Positions 15,201-29,344 of a stretch of DNA of 64,000 nt are shown in pieces (positions within the stretch are counted from its first letter, which is position 1; each line of letters begins with the position of its first letter). The stretch is from Dermatophagoides farinae. Lineage: Eukaryota; Arthropoda; Arachnida; Sarcoptiformes; Pyroglyphidae. Where the stretch lies: assembly GCF_024713945.1 (NCBI RefSeq), contig NC_134680.1:501001-565000 (forward strand), written 5' to 3'. The translations under genes and the position numbers were made by a program. The notes under the pieces are model-generated. The model made no database searches. It was not told where the DNA came from and saw only the letters and a program-made list of their open reading frames with translations.

Positions 15201-18200
15201 CTTTTTAATCTAATAATTTGCAAGTTCCTGTTTTGTCTATGTGTCTGTGTGCGGTTTAGTTTTAAGCTAATTTTAGCCGGTAGTGAAAAAAAAAGTTCAT
15301 TTCATTTCATCACTACCGCTGTGTGTAAAATATTATAATCCACACACACACACACACACACCCACAGTCAAAGACAGACATTTAAATGATCCAAATGAAT
15401 CGAATGTCAATCGATTTCCGTTTTTTCGATATTAAAATTGATTTAATTGTCACCATCATTAATGATAAACTAAAATTTTAAATTTTAAAAATTCACCGGA
15501 AGAAAAACACCACCTACTACTAATACCGTGGTAAAGTCAGTGATAATCAAATCCATCAGCGCTACTACCGTTACCTACACACACACACACACACACACAC
15601 TGGGTGGATGATAATTGTTTCCGGCTAGTTTTGAAAAGTAAAGCAAAAAACAGAAAAAAACAGAGCAAAAAAAAAACAACCAATGCGTCTATTGATAATG
15701 ACTACTTTTTTTTTAATTTTTCTTCTTCTGTTTTTTTATCTTGTTGAAATAAAGCATATATAAAACACGCAGACACACACACACACAGGAAGATAATTAG
15801 ATTTAATTAGCTAGATCATAAAAAACGAAAACTTTTTTTTTTCTTTCCTCATTATTGTGCATATGATCCTGGAACGATTTTTTTTTTGCTTCTTCATTTC
15901 TCAATAAATAGGTAATTGCATTGAATTTTTATTTTTCTTCTATTGTATTTTTATGTATATAACGTGTATAATGGTAATATATACAAAAAAAAAAACAAAC
16001 GGAAACGTGAACACGTGCATTTTCATTATTAAAATGAATGAATGATAAAGTTCAGATTATTTTGTGGTAGAAAAATTTTCAGACAATTATCAAATATATC
16101 AATATATTGAATGGTCATCTGTGTGTTTTTTTTTCTTGTTCCATGTTGACAACAAACAGATGTCCATTACATATATTATATTTGATTTTTGAATATATGA
16201 ATGGTCAGTGGTATATAATTTTGTTGATATAGAATCACGTGAACAAACATACTATACTCAAGTACTACTCTTCTTCTCGGCTTCTCGCTACAAATTACAG
16301 GTGTGTTTAATCATTAAATCCTTAAATAGCTGCTGATATCGGATTTTCGTTTGTTTTTTGTTTTATTTTGCCCCTTTCGCAAATCAACGAAAATATGTAA
16401 TTAGCATCTCTCTTTCTCTCTACACCAAAAAAAAAAAAACACATCACCAGGATGTCAAAATGAAAAAGAAAAAAAGAGATTATTTTTGGCCCAACGATAA
16501 TAATTTGTATATGATGATGATGATGGTCATTTAACATCTCGATGGACTACGCCGCCGCCGCAAGGCTAAGCGCTACTGAATCTATTTTCAACTAAAGAAA
16601 ATGTAAATGATAAAGGATATTCAAATCATCACACACCATATGCAATGGTCATCATTATCATCATCATCATCACATACGGTTATTATTAGTTACTGGAGAT
16701 TAACACACGAGAAAGAAGAAAAAAATAATCCGAAAAATCATTGAATCGATCATCATAGGTGTTTTTGGGCTGTGGTTGATTTTTAAATTTTATTTTATTT
16801 TTTTTTCTCCAACGATGATCTGGAGGTGGTGGGTGGTTTGATGGATTCAGCACAGAAAAAAAAAATTTCTTCCCGGGAAATTTTTTTTCAATTTCCCGAA
16901 AAAGTTTTCCACTTTTTTTCTCAATCAGGATTTCAAAAAAAAAAAAATTTTTTTTGTTGTTGGTCAGATTTTAGATGAAATTGGATTTTTTTTTTTTTTT
17001 GAAAATAAAAAACGTACATACATTCAATCAATGAACAACGTATTTTTGTCAATCAAATGAAATTCGATCCACGATCAATGATGAACTGATCCAAATGATG
17101 ATGGTGAAGGAAAATTTTGTACGATGAAATAGAAAAAATCATGGCAATAATTTTGATTCTCGTTAAACTTTCGACCTTTTCTGTTGATTTTTTTTTCTTT
17201 TCCGATTATATAATATTTGATCATCATCGTACTCATAGGTGAAAATTCCAAACATTTGTTACAGATTTTGTCACATATAAAAGATTTTGGCTAAATGAAT
17301 TCGGCAAAAATGTAGTGATTCACAAGATGATCAATAATTGATTTTTTTTTGAGAAAGAAAAAATCGATTTTCAACAACGGTCAATCACAACATTTGAAAC
17401 GACATACTTTACATTTGCCAGCCAATCTACTGTTTACTGTTTGACGTGTGGACTTGATTTGAATTTTTTGTTTTTCTTTCCATTGTTTTCATTTGTCGTT
17501 GTTGTCGTACAGTATAAAATACAAACAGATTTATGGCCATTGATGGATGATAATAGTACTTAAAAGTTAAATCAAAAGACAAAACAAGAATCGTATTCAA
17601 ATGTTTTACATGATAAAAATATGACGGAAATGTGATTTTTTTTCCTATGCATAATTCGCGATAGTATCGATATTCTCGTACACACACACACACACACAAA
17701 AAAATCATGTTTTATCTTCATCTTTGTGATCAAGATAAAACGAATGAATGAATGACAGCTTCACTGGTTGATTATTATCACCATCAAATCAAATCAGAAA
17801 AAAATACTCATGTATTCATGGATCGATTTGATTCATTCGATCAAAAGAAAAAAAAATGATTACAATGAAAAAGAAAAAAAAAGAACATTTCCACCTAACC
17901 TCGAAAAAAAAAATTGGATACAAACAATCGATAGTATCGTTTCGATTGAATGTTGATTGTTTTTTGTTTTCTTTTTTTTTTCGGTGACCACAACAATTTT
18001 CGGACATTCAATTTTAAAACGAATATATACGACACAAATTATCTTTGTGTAGTTCATTCAAACAACAAAACAAATGGATGGATCAAGATATGTTCAATGT
18101 TTTTTTTTTATTTACTGTTTTTGTAATAATGAAAACGCACACAAAATTTCGTATATCCAAATCAAGTAAGAAAAAAAATCAATGTGATAAAAAAAATGAT

Positions 18201-20946
18201 AAAAACAACCACTTGTTGTTGTTGTTGTTGTTTTGAGAATGTAAATGGAACGACAAAATCTTTGAGCACAAAAACAAAACAAAACAAAAAAAAGTAGATC
18301 GATCCAAACAACATTGGTCCAGTAGCAGCAGCAGCAGCAGCAGCATTTGTTCCAAATTTCAAATCGAACTCATAATGAAAAACGAGAAAAAAAAACATTC
18401 GTGATATTGAGACATAATCATCATCATCATCATAACAACGACAACAAGTCATGCAATGTCAGTGATCCAGTTTTTCTTATTCATGTCCGATGATGATGAT
18501 AAACATTTAGACTTTTCAAAACAAAAAAAAAATTGACCATTCAAATAAAATGATAAAGAACGACCCGTTATGATTTTTGTTTTGATGATGATGATGATGA
18601 TGATGAAAAACGAAATTAAACGGTAATCATTTTCAGAGATATGTGAAAAACAAATTTGATGATAATAAAGATTTTCTTGTTTTGCCACAGATTATTACAA
18701 ATTATTGAATCAATAAAAAAAAGGTGAAACTTGATATTGATCGATCGATCCATTAGATAGGACCGGCCATGTTATAAAAACGCATTCACATGTAATAATG
18801 ACGATGACGATAACGATGAATAAAATTGAATCGATAAAAAAAATGGAACCAAACAAATTCAAGGTTTTTGTGAAACCTATATAAATCAGACAATATCGAT
18901 CAATAAAAGAAAACAAAGAAAAAATGTTCCGTAATCCAAAAATCCGGTAAATCAAATTATATATGATAATGATGGTGATAATCGACCAATTTACAATCCT
19001 TTACAATCAATGAGTGTGTGTGTGTGTATGTACGATTAATGTTATCATTATCCAGAGATAATCGTTTTGGATCAATATAATCATTATCATTGAATGGCAG
19101 CCACGATCATCTAGATATAATTGAAATGAAAGAAAAAAAATAAATAATTAGATAATCTGATTGAACAAAAAAAAAAATAAATAAATAACGGTAACATGAC
19201 CTGCATATAATTCACGAAACACGACACGATGCCTACAATACAGAGATAAATCTTTGATCCGGTCAAGTAATCGATACCATATATCGGGTTTATATTGGAT
19301 TTTAATTCAATTTTTGTTTTTCCGCTTGTCCATCCATTTTTTTTTTATTATTGTCATTGTGATCATACACCGAAACACGATTAGCTTGAAGCATTGAAAA
19401 AAAAAAAAATTTTCCCCTTATCATTCGGCTTTGTTTATTCAATCGTTATCGTTATCGTTGTTGTTGTTGTTGTTCCAGAAAAACATTTTCAAATAATAAT
19501 TATTATGATGATGATCGATAAATAAGAGAAAATGATTTTGATCTAATTTTTTTTTTTTGAATTAAATGAAAAAAATTTTCCGCTTGTCGGTCGATTGATT
19601 GGTGTTTTTGGTCGGTCGGTCGGTCGATCGTTTCGGTTTTTTACTTTGCATCAACATCATCATCATCATTAATTGAGATTAGTGAACATCACTTTCCTTG
19701 TTCATATGACATGTCTCTTTAACAAAAAAAAAAGAAAAAATTTTTTTTGATCTTCATTTTTTTTTGTTTCACAAGAAATTTTGCTCACCAATTGAATTTG
19801 ACAATTTTTCAAAACATTCGAAATGGAATGATGATGATAAAACAGTGGCGGCTATGTCGACACTGTTGTTGGTAATTGTGTATAGTGAAGAGATTTTTTC
19901 GAACGCGAATACGTTCATTCACTGCTTGTCATCCAATTTTTTTTTTTTTTTTTTGGTTTTCTCTTCATTTTCGCTACTTTTTTTTGTATTCATCGAATTT
20001 CTTTGATTTCTCCAACAACAACAACAACAACAACGACAAAAAAGTTTTCATTTTCATTTTGCATTTTCATTCTTCGTTTTCCACATTTGAGAACCATTTC
20101 AACATTTCGCACCTTTTTGATTTCACTCTCAAATTTCAATCTTCAATCTCTTATATGCACATTAAATCATCAGGTGCATATAAAAAGCTTGATGATATAG
20201 ATTTTGTTCCCCAATATATTTTTTTTTCTTCTCCACCGTCTTTCAACGTCAAAGACGACAAAAACTTTGTCGTTTTTCTCTTTGTTTTGTGTGTGTGTGT
20301 TTTTTTGGTTTTTGGTTTTTGTTTTTCATTCGAAACAACCAACCACAACATTGTGTTCGATCTGTGTTTGGGTGCAGGTGTGTTTGTCTGTCTGTGTGTT
20401 TATCAATTTTTTTTTGTCGATTCTGGATTCATAATTTATATCCAGATTTTTCTTTGTTGTTATCGAATATTTGTCCTTATTTATCTGTAAGTAGAGCCTT
20501 TCTTTTCAATGTCAAAGTTTGTTATGAAAGTTCAAATTTTTAAATTTAATTTAATTCAATTATGATGACCATTTTTTTTCGTTGAAACTATGTTAATGGA
20601 TTTTTTTTTTGTTTCTCCAACAGATTCGATTCGAATCATTCGTGTGAACCACGACCACACACATACACACACACACAAACAAATGTTCAAACACACTACA
20701 ATAGTTCATCATTCGTAATCATCAAGTGATTATCATCATTATCGTGAATTTCGTTTTTCATTTTTTTTTATTGCTGTGAATGTGACAAAATCGAATGACG
20801 AAAAACAATTTTTGTATTTGGAAATGTTGACGAAATATCTATCTATTATAACGATTAAAACATAAAGTCCTTGATCTTATTTTAATTTTTGTCATCAGAA
20901 AATTTATTTAATTTTAATTCAATCCTTTTCTGTTTCATTCATCATT
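12203..20946. other. Long gene-free region with isolated GC-rich islets
   Basis: No frame here shows a credible domain, signal peptide or splice-linked exon. The DNA is mostly A/T runs, CA/TG repeats (15341-15361, 15577-15600), TTGA and TAGA tetranucleotides and ATC triplets. Small islets of mixed composition occur, for example 16543-16575 with a GCCGCCGCCGC run, and may be regulatory. A possible untranslated exon of the next gene ends at CTGTAAGTAG near 20489 and resumes after CTCCAACAG near 20623. Confidence 0.5.
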
Positions 20947-23900
20947 ATGGTAAGTAATTTTTTTCCCACTTTATATTTATGTAATTCTGTAAATGACACA
21001 TTTTTTCTTTCTTACAATCTCCATATCATAATCAATCAGGCTTCAAAACAGAACATAATCATCATTTTGATGATTGTTTCATTGATTAATCTATCCATTG
21101 CTATTAATAATCATAATAATGATGAAACATCAACTATTCCATCATCATCATCGACGACAACAACAAAAACAACGATAATGAATGATGGACATCAACATCA
21201 ACACAATCATGATCATGATCATCAACATCATCATCATCATAATCATCATCAATCTGATCAGATAGCAAGTTCATCAGATCAGGTGATGGATGAAACAAGT
21301 AATGATAAAAGTCGTGAATCATCATCGGTAACTAAACCACAACAACGAACCGGATCGGTTCAACCGATGGCTGAAGCATTAAGATCTGGATCAAATAATA
21401 ATCACAATAATAACGTTGTTGAATCAACAAATTCACAACGTTTATTACAATTATTACGATCAACTGAACCTGGTCAATTTATACCAATAACAAATCGTGA
21501 AGTTGGTGAAGGACATGTTACAATGATTGGTTACACAACACCTATTGTTAAAGTAGGTGATCCAATACCAATTGAACAATATCTACGTGAACAACGACTG
21601 ATACATGATCGTAATCAACAACAACAACCACATCAACAATCAATACAAACGGTATCGTCGAATGTACCACAATTAATACCGGCATCACCAACATCACAAG
21701 AAGAATTTGCACGGATTCTACAACGTTTAAGTCAAAATATTCATAATCCAAATTATGTCCAAAACAGTAGTCCATTGGTAACAGAATCATCATTGACTAA
21801 TTCAGCACAAGAATCAACAGATATTCCACTTCGATTAGTATTTACACCTAATCCATCAGTTCCACAACAACGGCAACAATTTGTTGATGCTCGTGGAACA
21901 TTATTCACATTGAATGATGTCAATGGCATTGCATCTGGCACACAATCTCAAATTCAACCGGTCACTCGACCCGAACAAGCCAACACAATTGATGCTACAA
22001 GTAAATTATTGAATATTCAAGATGGTAATTCAATTATTGTTGATAATACTGCAAACGGATTTCAAAGTGGTATTCCCGATTTTTGTAAGTTTTTGTTGTT
22101 TGAATATTTTGAATTTTTTTTTGAAAATTCTTTTATTTTTTTTCATACATAGTGATTAGAGGAGCTGCACAATTGGATGCTCAACTTGCACAACATGAAC
22201 AACAATTGACTGCTTCTAGTGGATCTCAACAACAACAACAACAACAATTATCATTACAATTACAACAACATCCTGTTGAACAACAACAGCAACAACAACA
22301 ATTTGTACAACCATTGGAAAAACCACGCCCATTTGTTGTAATGAAACCAGGTTTTCGTAATAATCAAAAATTATTACATCAAATTCAAATTGAACATCAA
22401 CAACAACAGCAACCTCAAACTAACGGAATATCATCATCACAATCAACATCGGAATCGGAAAATCCATTTTTACGATTCAATCCATTGATTGGTGGTCAAT
22501 TGTTACGTGCACCACATCATCATCATGGTGTTCAAATTCAAACACAATCACATGTAAATCCTGTACCTGGTTCGTCACCAGCATTTTTTCAACATTTTTC
22601 CGCTCAACTACCTGTTGGGCAACCACTTTTCCATCCAATTCAAGCTGTTAGTCGTGTAACTGGTGGTAATGTTGGATCATCACAAAACTTGGGTCAAGCA
22701 CATTCATCATTCCTAAGATCGGCTACACAAAGTTTTCCTCCATTAACACCTTCAGGTGGTTTCCTTAGTACTGGTTCACAACAACAATCTCCATCATCAT
22801 CAACATCATTAATCCAGCATTCAGCACCGCAGCCATCAACATCATCGTTTCTAACAGGTAGTAATACTGTATCACAATCAATGCCACAACCATTTCATGT
22901 TGCCAAGAAACAAACTGTACAAGTGGAAACAGTAGAAGGACCACCATCATCAACGGTAGATACAAAAGCTGAATTGCAAAATCAAATTAAACATATATTA
23001 GCATCATCACCGAATCTATCGGAAGATTCACGTGCAAGACATCGTGAAGCCATTTTTAAAGCTGTTCATTCGTTAGTTGAACCAACTGATTCATCATCAA
23101 GTCATCATCATCAACAACCACAACATCAATCAACCGATTCATCGTCATTATCATCACCAGTCCCAAGATCACCATCATCCAATATCGATTCAACGAATCG
23201 TTTTTCAGGTTTCGAACCATTTCATCCAAAATCGACGCCATTCAATTTTCCAGTTTCACAAACACAATCGCTTTCTGGAGCACCACAACGATTAAGTTCG
23301 ACTAGTCGTCAACTTGGTGTTACGCCATCTACATTAGCTGTATTAGGTGGTCCTAGTCCAGGATCATCATCATCATCTGCACAGTTTCAACAAGCTGCAA
23401 ATGTTGGCCAAATTCGTCGACCATCACAAATTCAAATGGAACAATTTACATTGCCACCAATACAACCATCGGGTAAATTACCATTGAATTTACTCTCAAG
23501 ATATCCATCATTATTACCTGGATTTCAACCACCGATGCTTTCATCACAAGCCGATACCGGTAAACAAGATCAAACGAATGAACAAAAAATTCAGACTCAG
23601 ATTCAAGCCTTCCTTCAACAACATGATCCACAGCGACTACAATTGACGCAACAACAACAATCACAACAGCCAACTTTATCACAAGAATTTCCCGGTGGTT
23701 CATTCATCATTAATCAACCAATGTTTGGCCAACCACAATCACAACAAGAACATTTGAATTCAAATCAACGATTTCAACAACAACAAAATGGTCAACATAT
23801 GGCCAAGATTCGTTTGGCACCAGGACTTATGTTAAGCTCTGATGATTCAACATCATCATCTTCTGGTCAATCGAATAGTCAACGACAAATACATACACAA

Positions 23901-24230
23901 GAAGGTGGTATTACTATTACACGTGGTAAACCGATTCCAATTCCACCGGAAGCAAATAGAATTTCAGTGGCTACACCAACCGATAATAATGAGAATAATA
24001 ATCTAAGATTCCATGTTAATAGTATGCAGGCTAGCCAACAACAACCACATCATAATCATCAATTCCATAATCATCATCCACATCATAATCGATTTCAAAC
24101 ATTTCAATCAGAAGCCAGTATGATGACACCAAAATTAAGTACTCGTGAATTTTCTGAATGGTGGAAAGAACGTGCAGTGGCTCCATCCGATATTGCATCA
24201 TTGACAATGTTGACACAATTGCCTGCTTAA
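20947..24230 (+). CDS. Large secreted Gln/Ser/His-rich protein, unrecognised
   Basis: Three exons: 20947-20949 (the ATG alone), 21040-22084 and 22153-24230, giving 1041 residues. The first intron (90 bp, GTAAGT...ATCAG) falls directly after the start codon in phase 0. Exon 2 then supplies ASKQNIIIILMIVSLINLSI, a clear signal peptide core. The mature protein is low complexity: a His/Asp/Asn block near residues 45-75, many Gln runs (for example just after the second intron), and Ser/Pro/Gln-rich stretches to the end. There are almost no cysteines and no membrane segment. The C-terminus (REFSEWWKERAV) is the least repetitive part. It could be an extracellular matrix, cuticle, gut or silk-like structural protein, but I recognise no domain. 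Taking the longest open frame as the gene would keep the intron and read the wrong N-terminus. Confidence 0.75.
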
Positions 24231-25847
24231 TTAGATAGGAAATGTATTTGTTTGTTTACGTGTAGGTGTTGCGGACAATCAATTATTATCATTAACAACA
24301 ACATTATACTGGATTATAATGTGAGTGGATCACTAAAAGAATCGAATCGATTTTTTTTTCCCGATGAAAGTAAACATCAACATAGACGACCACTATCGTA
24401 TAGATATATAGATATGATGAATGAAATTTCAACTTTTTGTTTTTTTTTTTTGCTCTTGATTTTTTTCTCTCTCTTTCTTTATCTATTATTAATTTTGGCC
24501 CTCATTATTATTATTATCATTATTTGTTATTGGCCATTTCGATTTTAAATTGAAAATAAAAAAAAAATGTACTGTATAATTTCATTACCTAAATGATATA
24601 AAAATGGTTTATTTGTTTCATTTGAACACATACACATTTTGAAAAGTTTTCAATCATCATCATCATCTTTAACAAATACCGCCGGTAATTATAAATTAAA
24701 ACACGAAAAAAAACCCACAGCAGTCCAGCAGTTATGTTTAGAAATGTTTTTATTTATCAAAAAAAAAAAAAAAAAAATTTAATTTAATTGAAATTAAAAT
24801 CAAAAGTTTTAAGAACGAGGTCATCATCCATGCATTGATCCATCCATCCATCCATCCATCCATCAAAACTCATTTGGATAATAAACAAAACAGAACAGAA
24901 AAAATGGCCAAAAGTGACTAGCGGTGATGATGATGATTATTATTAGGATGATTATCAGCAATGTATCAAAGCAAATGATGATGATGATGATTAAGTTTGA
25001 AGAGAACCATTGAGTTGAGAAAAAAAAGAAAGACAAAAAAAAATTAACATGAATGTTAAAATTAAAAGACACACACACACATATTGGAACAACAACATAT
25101 GAAAAACACAGACAGATAAACAAAACAAAAAAAAAAGAAGATGAAGAAACAAATATACTGTGACGAAATAGTAATGGTGTTTTGTAAAATTTGTAAAACT
25201 AACTAGAGAGAGATAAAGAGAGAGATAACTAAAAATAATTTCCGATTTTTGATTGAGCATCATCATTATCGACAAAAAAAATTGTTTCAAATCATTTTTT
25301 TCATCATCATCATCGGAAATTATTTGGGTTATCATCAGTCTTTTTTTTTTTGATTTATATAAATTGTTTATATTATAATAAAACGAAATTGTAATGGACG
25401 TTTTATGTTTGATTTGTTAATCACCTAAAAAAAATATCATTGGTCAGTTTTATGTGTGTGTGTGTGGGTGTGTGTGAAAGAATCAAAACAAAAAGGAACC
25501 GGGTATTTTGCTTACCAGATAATTTCGGACTGTATTTTCTGTGTATATGTATGTGAAAATATAAAAATTATAAAATTTTTTTTTGTTTTGATGAGCAACA
25601 ACAAAATAAAATTGATATATATATATAAATGTATAATAAAATGATGACAAATGAGAATGAATTGTATGATGATGATGGTGATGATGATGATGATGATGAC
25701 TATTTTGACTGACAATCAATTTATTTTTTTTGATGACAAAAACACATTTTTTAAATTAAGAAAAAAAACTAAATAAAATGGCATTAATAGAATGCTGAAC
25801 ACATTGTCAAATATCACAAACATTGAAACGGAACAAACATCAAAATG

Positions 25848-25882
<35 letters not shown>

Positions 25883-25959
25883 CTATAGAAAAAAAAGAAA
25901 AGTCAACAAGAAAATGAAATCATAATTTATCGTAATATACACAGTAGTAGTGTGTCAGA
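24231..25959. other. Intergenic space between convergent genes
   Basis: The + gene ends at 24230 and the next gene ends at 25960 on the - strand, so this is shared 3' flank. It holds AATAAA-type signals (around 24551 on +), A-runs, a CATC tetranucleotide run at 24836-24864 and the TG repeat at 25851-25879. No coding exon seen. Confidence 0.6.
25851..25879. repeat. (TG)n microsatellite
   Basis: About 14 uninterrupted TG units, just downstream of the stop codon of the minus-strand gene that ends at 25960. Confidence 0.95.
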
Positions 25960-28731
25960 TCAATCATCAGAATCTTCACGTTCAGTAATAGATGGTGATG
26001 ATGATAATGATGAACTTCTTTGTCTTCTTCGTTTTTGTCCAATACTGTTGGTATCAATCAATTGAGTATTTGGCCGATCATTAGATAGTTCTTCTGATTT
26101 GTTATCATCCACTATTCCACATGGATATTGTTTGAGTGTGATTAATGAATTAGGTTTATCAATTCGTAATTTTCTTGCCCTTTTTTTACCGATGTTTAAA
26201 TTTAATTGATTTCCATCAACCGTATGTCCACCATTTTGTTGTTGTTGTATACAATTATTTGATGTCAAAACTTTTTTCACTATTTTCGTTGTAGTAATCG
26301 GTGGTGTTTCAATTGTTGTTGAAGAAACTGTATTCGAATCATTCATCAATAATTGTTGTTGATCATAATCATCATTATCAGTATCATCATCATCATCATT
26401 ATCATCATGATTATTGATATGATTTGAGTATGAATGATATTGATCCTCCTGTTGCTGTTCGAATGATGATTCCTTTTCAAGTGGACAATTTGATTTAACA
26501 ATTAATGATTCATCATTTTCAATCTTGGATTTTTTAACACAATTTCTAATTAATTTAAAATTTGGATAATGTGTAAATTGAAGAATATCGGAATTTGGAT
26601 CTTTGAAAAAAATGGAAAAATTACTTTTTAAAAAAAGAAAAATAAATTATGTTGAACACAACCACATACTTTTTTTACAAGTATAATTGGTACCAATATC
26701 TAATCGAAATAGATGATTTTTTTGTTTTACAATAAATTGATTTGAATTTTCCAATTTAATCCGCACGCCATCCAACATTAAATGATGTTCTATTTTATTT
26801 TTTACATGAAAAATCAAATCAGTTTTAAATACTTTTAGTTGATCAGTATTATCATTCTGGTGATGATTTATGGATTGTGATTTTTTCGATTCCAGTGGCA
26901 ATACATTTGATGCATGAACAAAAAGACGATCCTCGATTATAGCATCGAATAATAAAAAACCGGATTCATGTTTTGCTATCTATATCATCAGTGAAAAAAA
27001 AACCAAATGATTAAAACATTGAAAAAATTCTTTTCAAATTTACCTTCTTAAATTGTTCGCTTAATATGGAACCAAATTGAAATGATTTATAAGTGACATG
27101 AATAGTCAACTCTAATGGTTGTTGTTTTTCGTTTTTAAATTCAATAGACGATACAGTATTATTATTATTATTATGATAATTAAAATTATAACGTCCATTT
27201 CTTGCATTATCGAATATTCGTCGTAAATCAGCTTTTGTACAAGTGAATCCAATTGTGGCATAAATTTTTTCCATATTATTTGAATTCATAATTTTACCAC
27301 TAGGAACATATAATAATGACACAACAAATGGATCACAATTCATTTGTGTATAATCAATGAGTTGATCATTGAATCTGGTTCTATTGGGTAAAATTTGTAA
27401 AAATTTCGAACGTTCTTCTGGATGTGTAGCCAAATATTTGTAAACATCATTTTTAATATTCATTCGATTAAATTGTTTATCACAAATTTCTATTGAATTT
27501 TATGCAAATGAGAAACAACAAAAACAGAGAAAAATTATTCACAAATCACAAATGAATAGTGGTGTTCAAAAAATATTCTTACCAATTTCAATGACAATTT
27601 CAATTATTTCCTGATATTGTAGAAAAACTGTTTCAAATTCCAATTCAATACCCTCATTCGGCGTGTGTACGTAATCGGCAATAATTGTATCTTTTGAATT
27701 CAAACATCGGCGTGATTCAACACCGGTTATAATTCGTGTAGTGAATTGAGCGTTTATCATATTGACGCTATCAGCGTAATGATTTTCATTAAAATCAAAA
27801 GCATTATGGCTTTGTGGGATTTTTTCTAATTTTGTTGATGAATATAATGCCAACATTGATGATAATTTACTTGTACCATCATAATTGTATTGGCAAAAAT
27901 TGGAATCAAATGTTTTGAATTTGTACAGTTGATTTTTTTGACAAAATGGGTCAAAAAAACCACGTTTTAAATCATAAATTACCGATGAATTAAAATAAAG
28001 AATTAGAATCTAAAAATGAATTTTTCGTATAAAAAAATTAATGATTTTTGTGAATATAAAAATGGTATATATACTATTCACTCACATCAGCTGAACATCG
28101 ATCAATTAATGACAATGATCCACATGCGCCGAAATAATATGTTTCAAAGATAATATGCAATGTACGATGATATGTGTGGGTACATTCCAATGGTCGACAT
28201 TTCAAATTTCTGGATGATATCTTATCATCATCATTCTTTGGATCATTAAAACGACAAAATTGAAAAGATGATAAATGCCATTTAATAGACATGACAATTT
28301 GTAAATTTTCTCCACAATTGTCCGTCCATTCGAACGAACCGATCCATGGACGTTCATAATGGACATGAAGATTATCATCATTAGAATGTATGCTAAAAAA
28401 ATTAGCATTTTGATGATAAAGGGACCATTCTCGTGCGATTCTATCAGTCTTTTCTTCATTATCCAGCACTGTTATGTGAATGATGAAATCATTTATCATT
28501 TCTATATATTTTATGAATAGCAAAATAGATGAACAACTTACCAAGTTTCACTTTTGTCATATATCGTGATATAGCATTGCCATTATACCTATGTTTTTTA
28601 CCTCTTTCTATACGAAAACAATTTTGTTTATCAAATACGGTGACAAGTATATCACGCGTAAAATCATTGGTGGAAATTTTGTAATTATCAATGGTCATGG
28701 AGTAACGATAAAAATCATTGATTTCTTGCAT
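25960..28731 (-). CDS. Six-exon 798-residue protein of unknown function, probably nuclear
   Basis: Exons on the minus strand: 28731-28542, 28468-28086, 28009-27583, 27489-27044, 26979-26670 and 26600-25960. All introns are 64-82 bp with GT-AG ends, and the lengths sum to 2397 nt with no internal stop. There is no signal peptide or membrane segment. Residues 1 to about 560 look like folded, mixed alpha/beta sequence with scattered cysteines (for example CRPLECTHTYHRTL and YFGACGSLSLIDRC). The last 230 residues are disordered: an Asp/Asn/Gln block, a basic patch KKRARKLRID that could be a nuclear signal, and an acidic Ser tail SPSITEREDSDD. A long structured part plus a basic/acidic phosphorylatable tail recalls checkpoint-clamp proteins such as RAD9, but I found no real motif match, so I leave it unassigned. 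An additional upstream exon is possible. Confidence 0.7.
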
Positions 28732-29344
28732 TTTCTTGAAACAAACAAACAAGCAAAAAAAATTTCGATATTGGATGAACACAGAGAAATTTGTAGGCAG
28801 GAGATTGGAAGTTTGTTTTGTTTTTTTTTTTTTTTTTTGGATCAGGCAAAATCATGAAATTCGATTTTCAAAAAACATTTCATTCATCTTTTTCGTTTTC
28901 AGCGTAATGGTAAAATTAGTGTATAGAATTTTTCGTTTTTATAAACATTTTTTTTAGAGACTAAAATACGTTTCTCCACAATTGAAATAATAATAGAATA
29001 GAATTTCGAATTGATGATGCTGATGAAAACCATGCATGTGTGTGTATGCGGCTAAAACAATGAAAATCGAAAAGTGTTACAATTAACAAATTGCATTTAA
29101 TTCGTATACATACCAAAATGATGAACAAGAAAATTTGAACAAAATTTAAAATCAAAAGAAAAAAAAAGTCGAACAAAACAAATACTTGGCTTGATTTTTG
29201 GTTTACACTAAAAAAAAAACAAGCGCCCAAAACATCGAAACCTGGCTCACGTTCGACAACGATTTCGATACAATCGATTGTTTTCGATATGAAAAAAAAT
29301 TATTCAAAAAATTTTTTTTTTAATTTTATTTTCATCACATCAGA
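28732..29344. other. Intergenic region upstream of the 798-residue gene
   Basis: Contains the presumed promoter of the minus-strand gene starting at 28731 and the 3' flank of the gene ending at 29345. A-runs and a 16-base T run are present. No TATA motif stands out. Confidence 0.4.

Noticed and set aside
18162-18452. Frame with a poly-Ala run and CCRCYDDDDD
   Set aside because: The Ala run is a GCA microsatellite. There is no start context, signal or splice partner.
19764-20543. Overlapping + frames up to 204 residues
   Set aside because: Phe/Ser/Val-rich translation of T-rich DNA in three frames at once. More likely the 5' UTR or promoter of the 20.9 kb gene.
21134-23703. Antisense frames rich in Met/Val/Asp
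   Set aside because: Mirror images of the CAA/CAT-rich coding exon of the Gln/Ser-rich protein.
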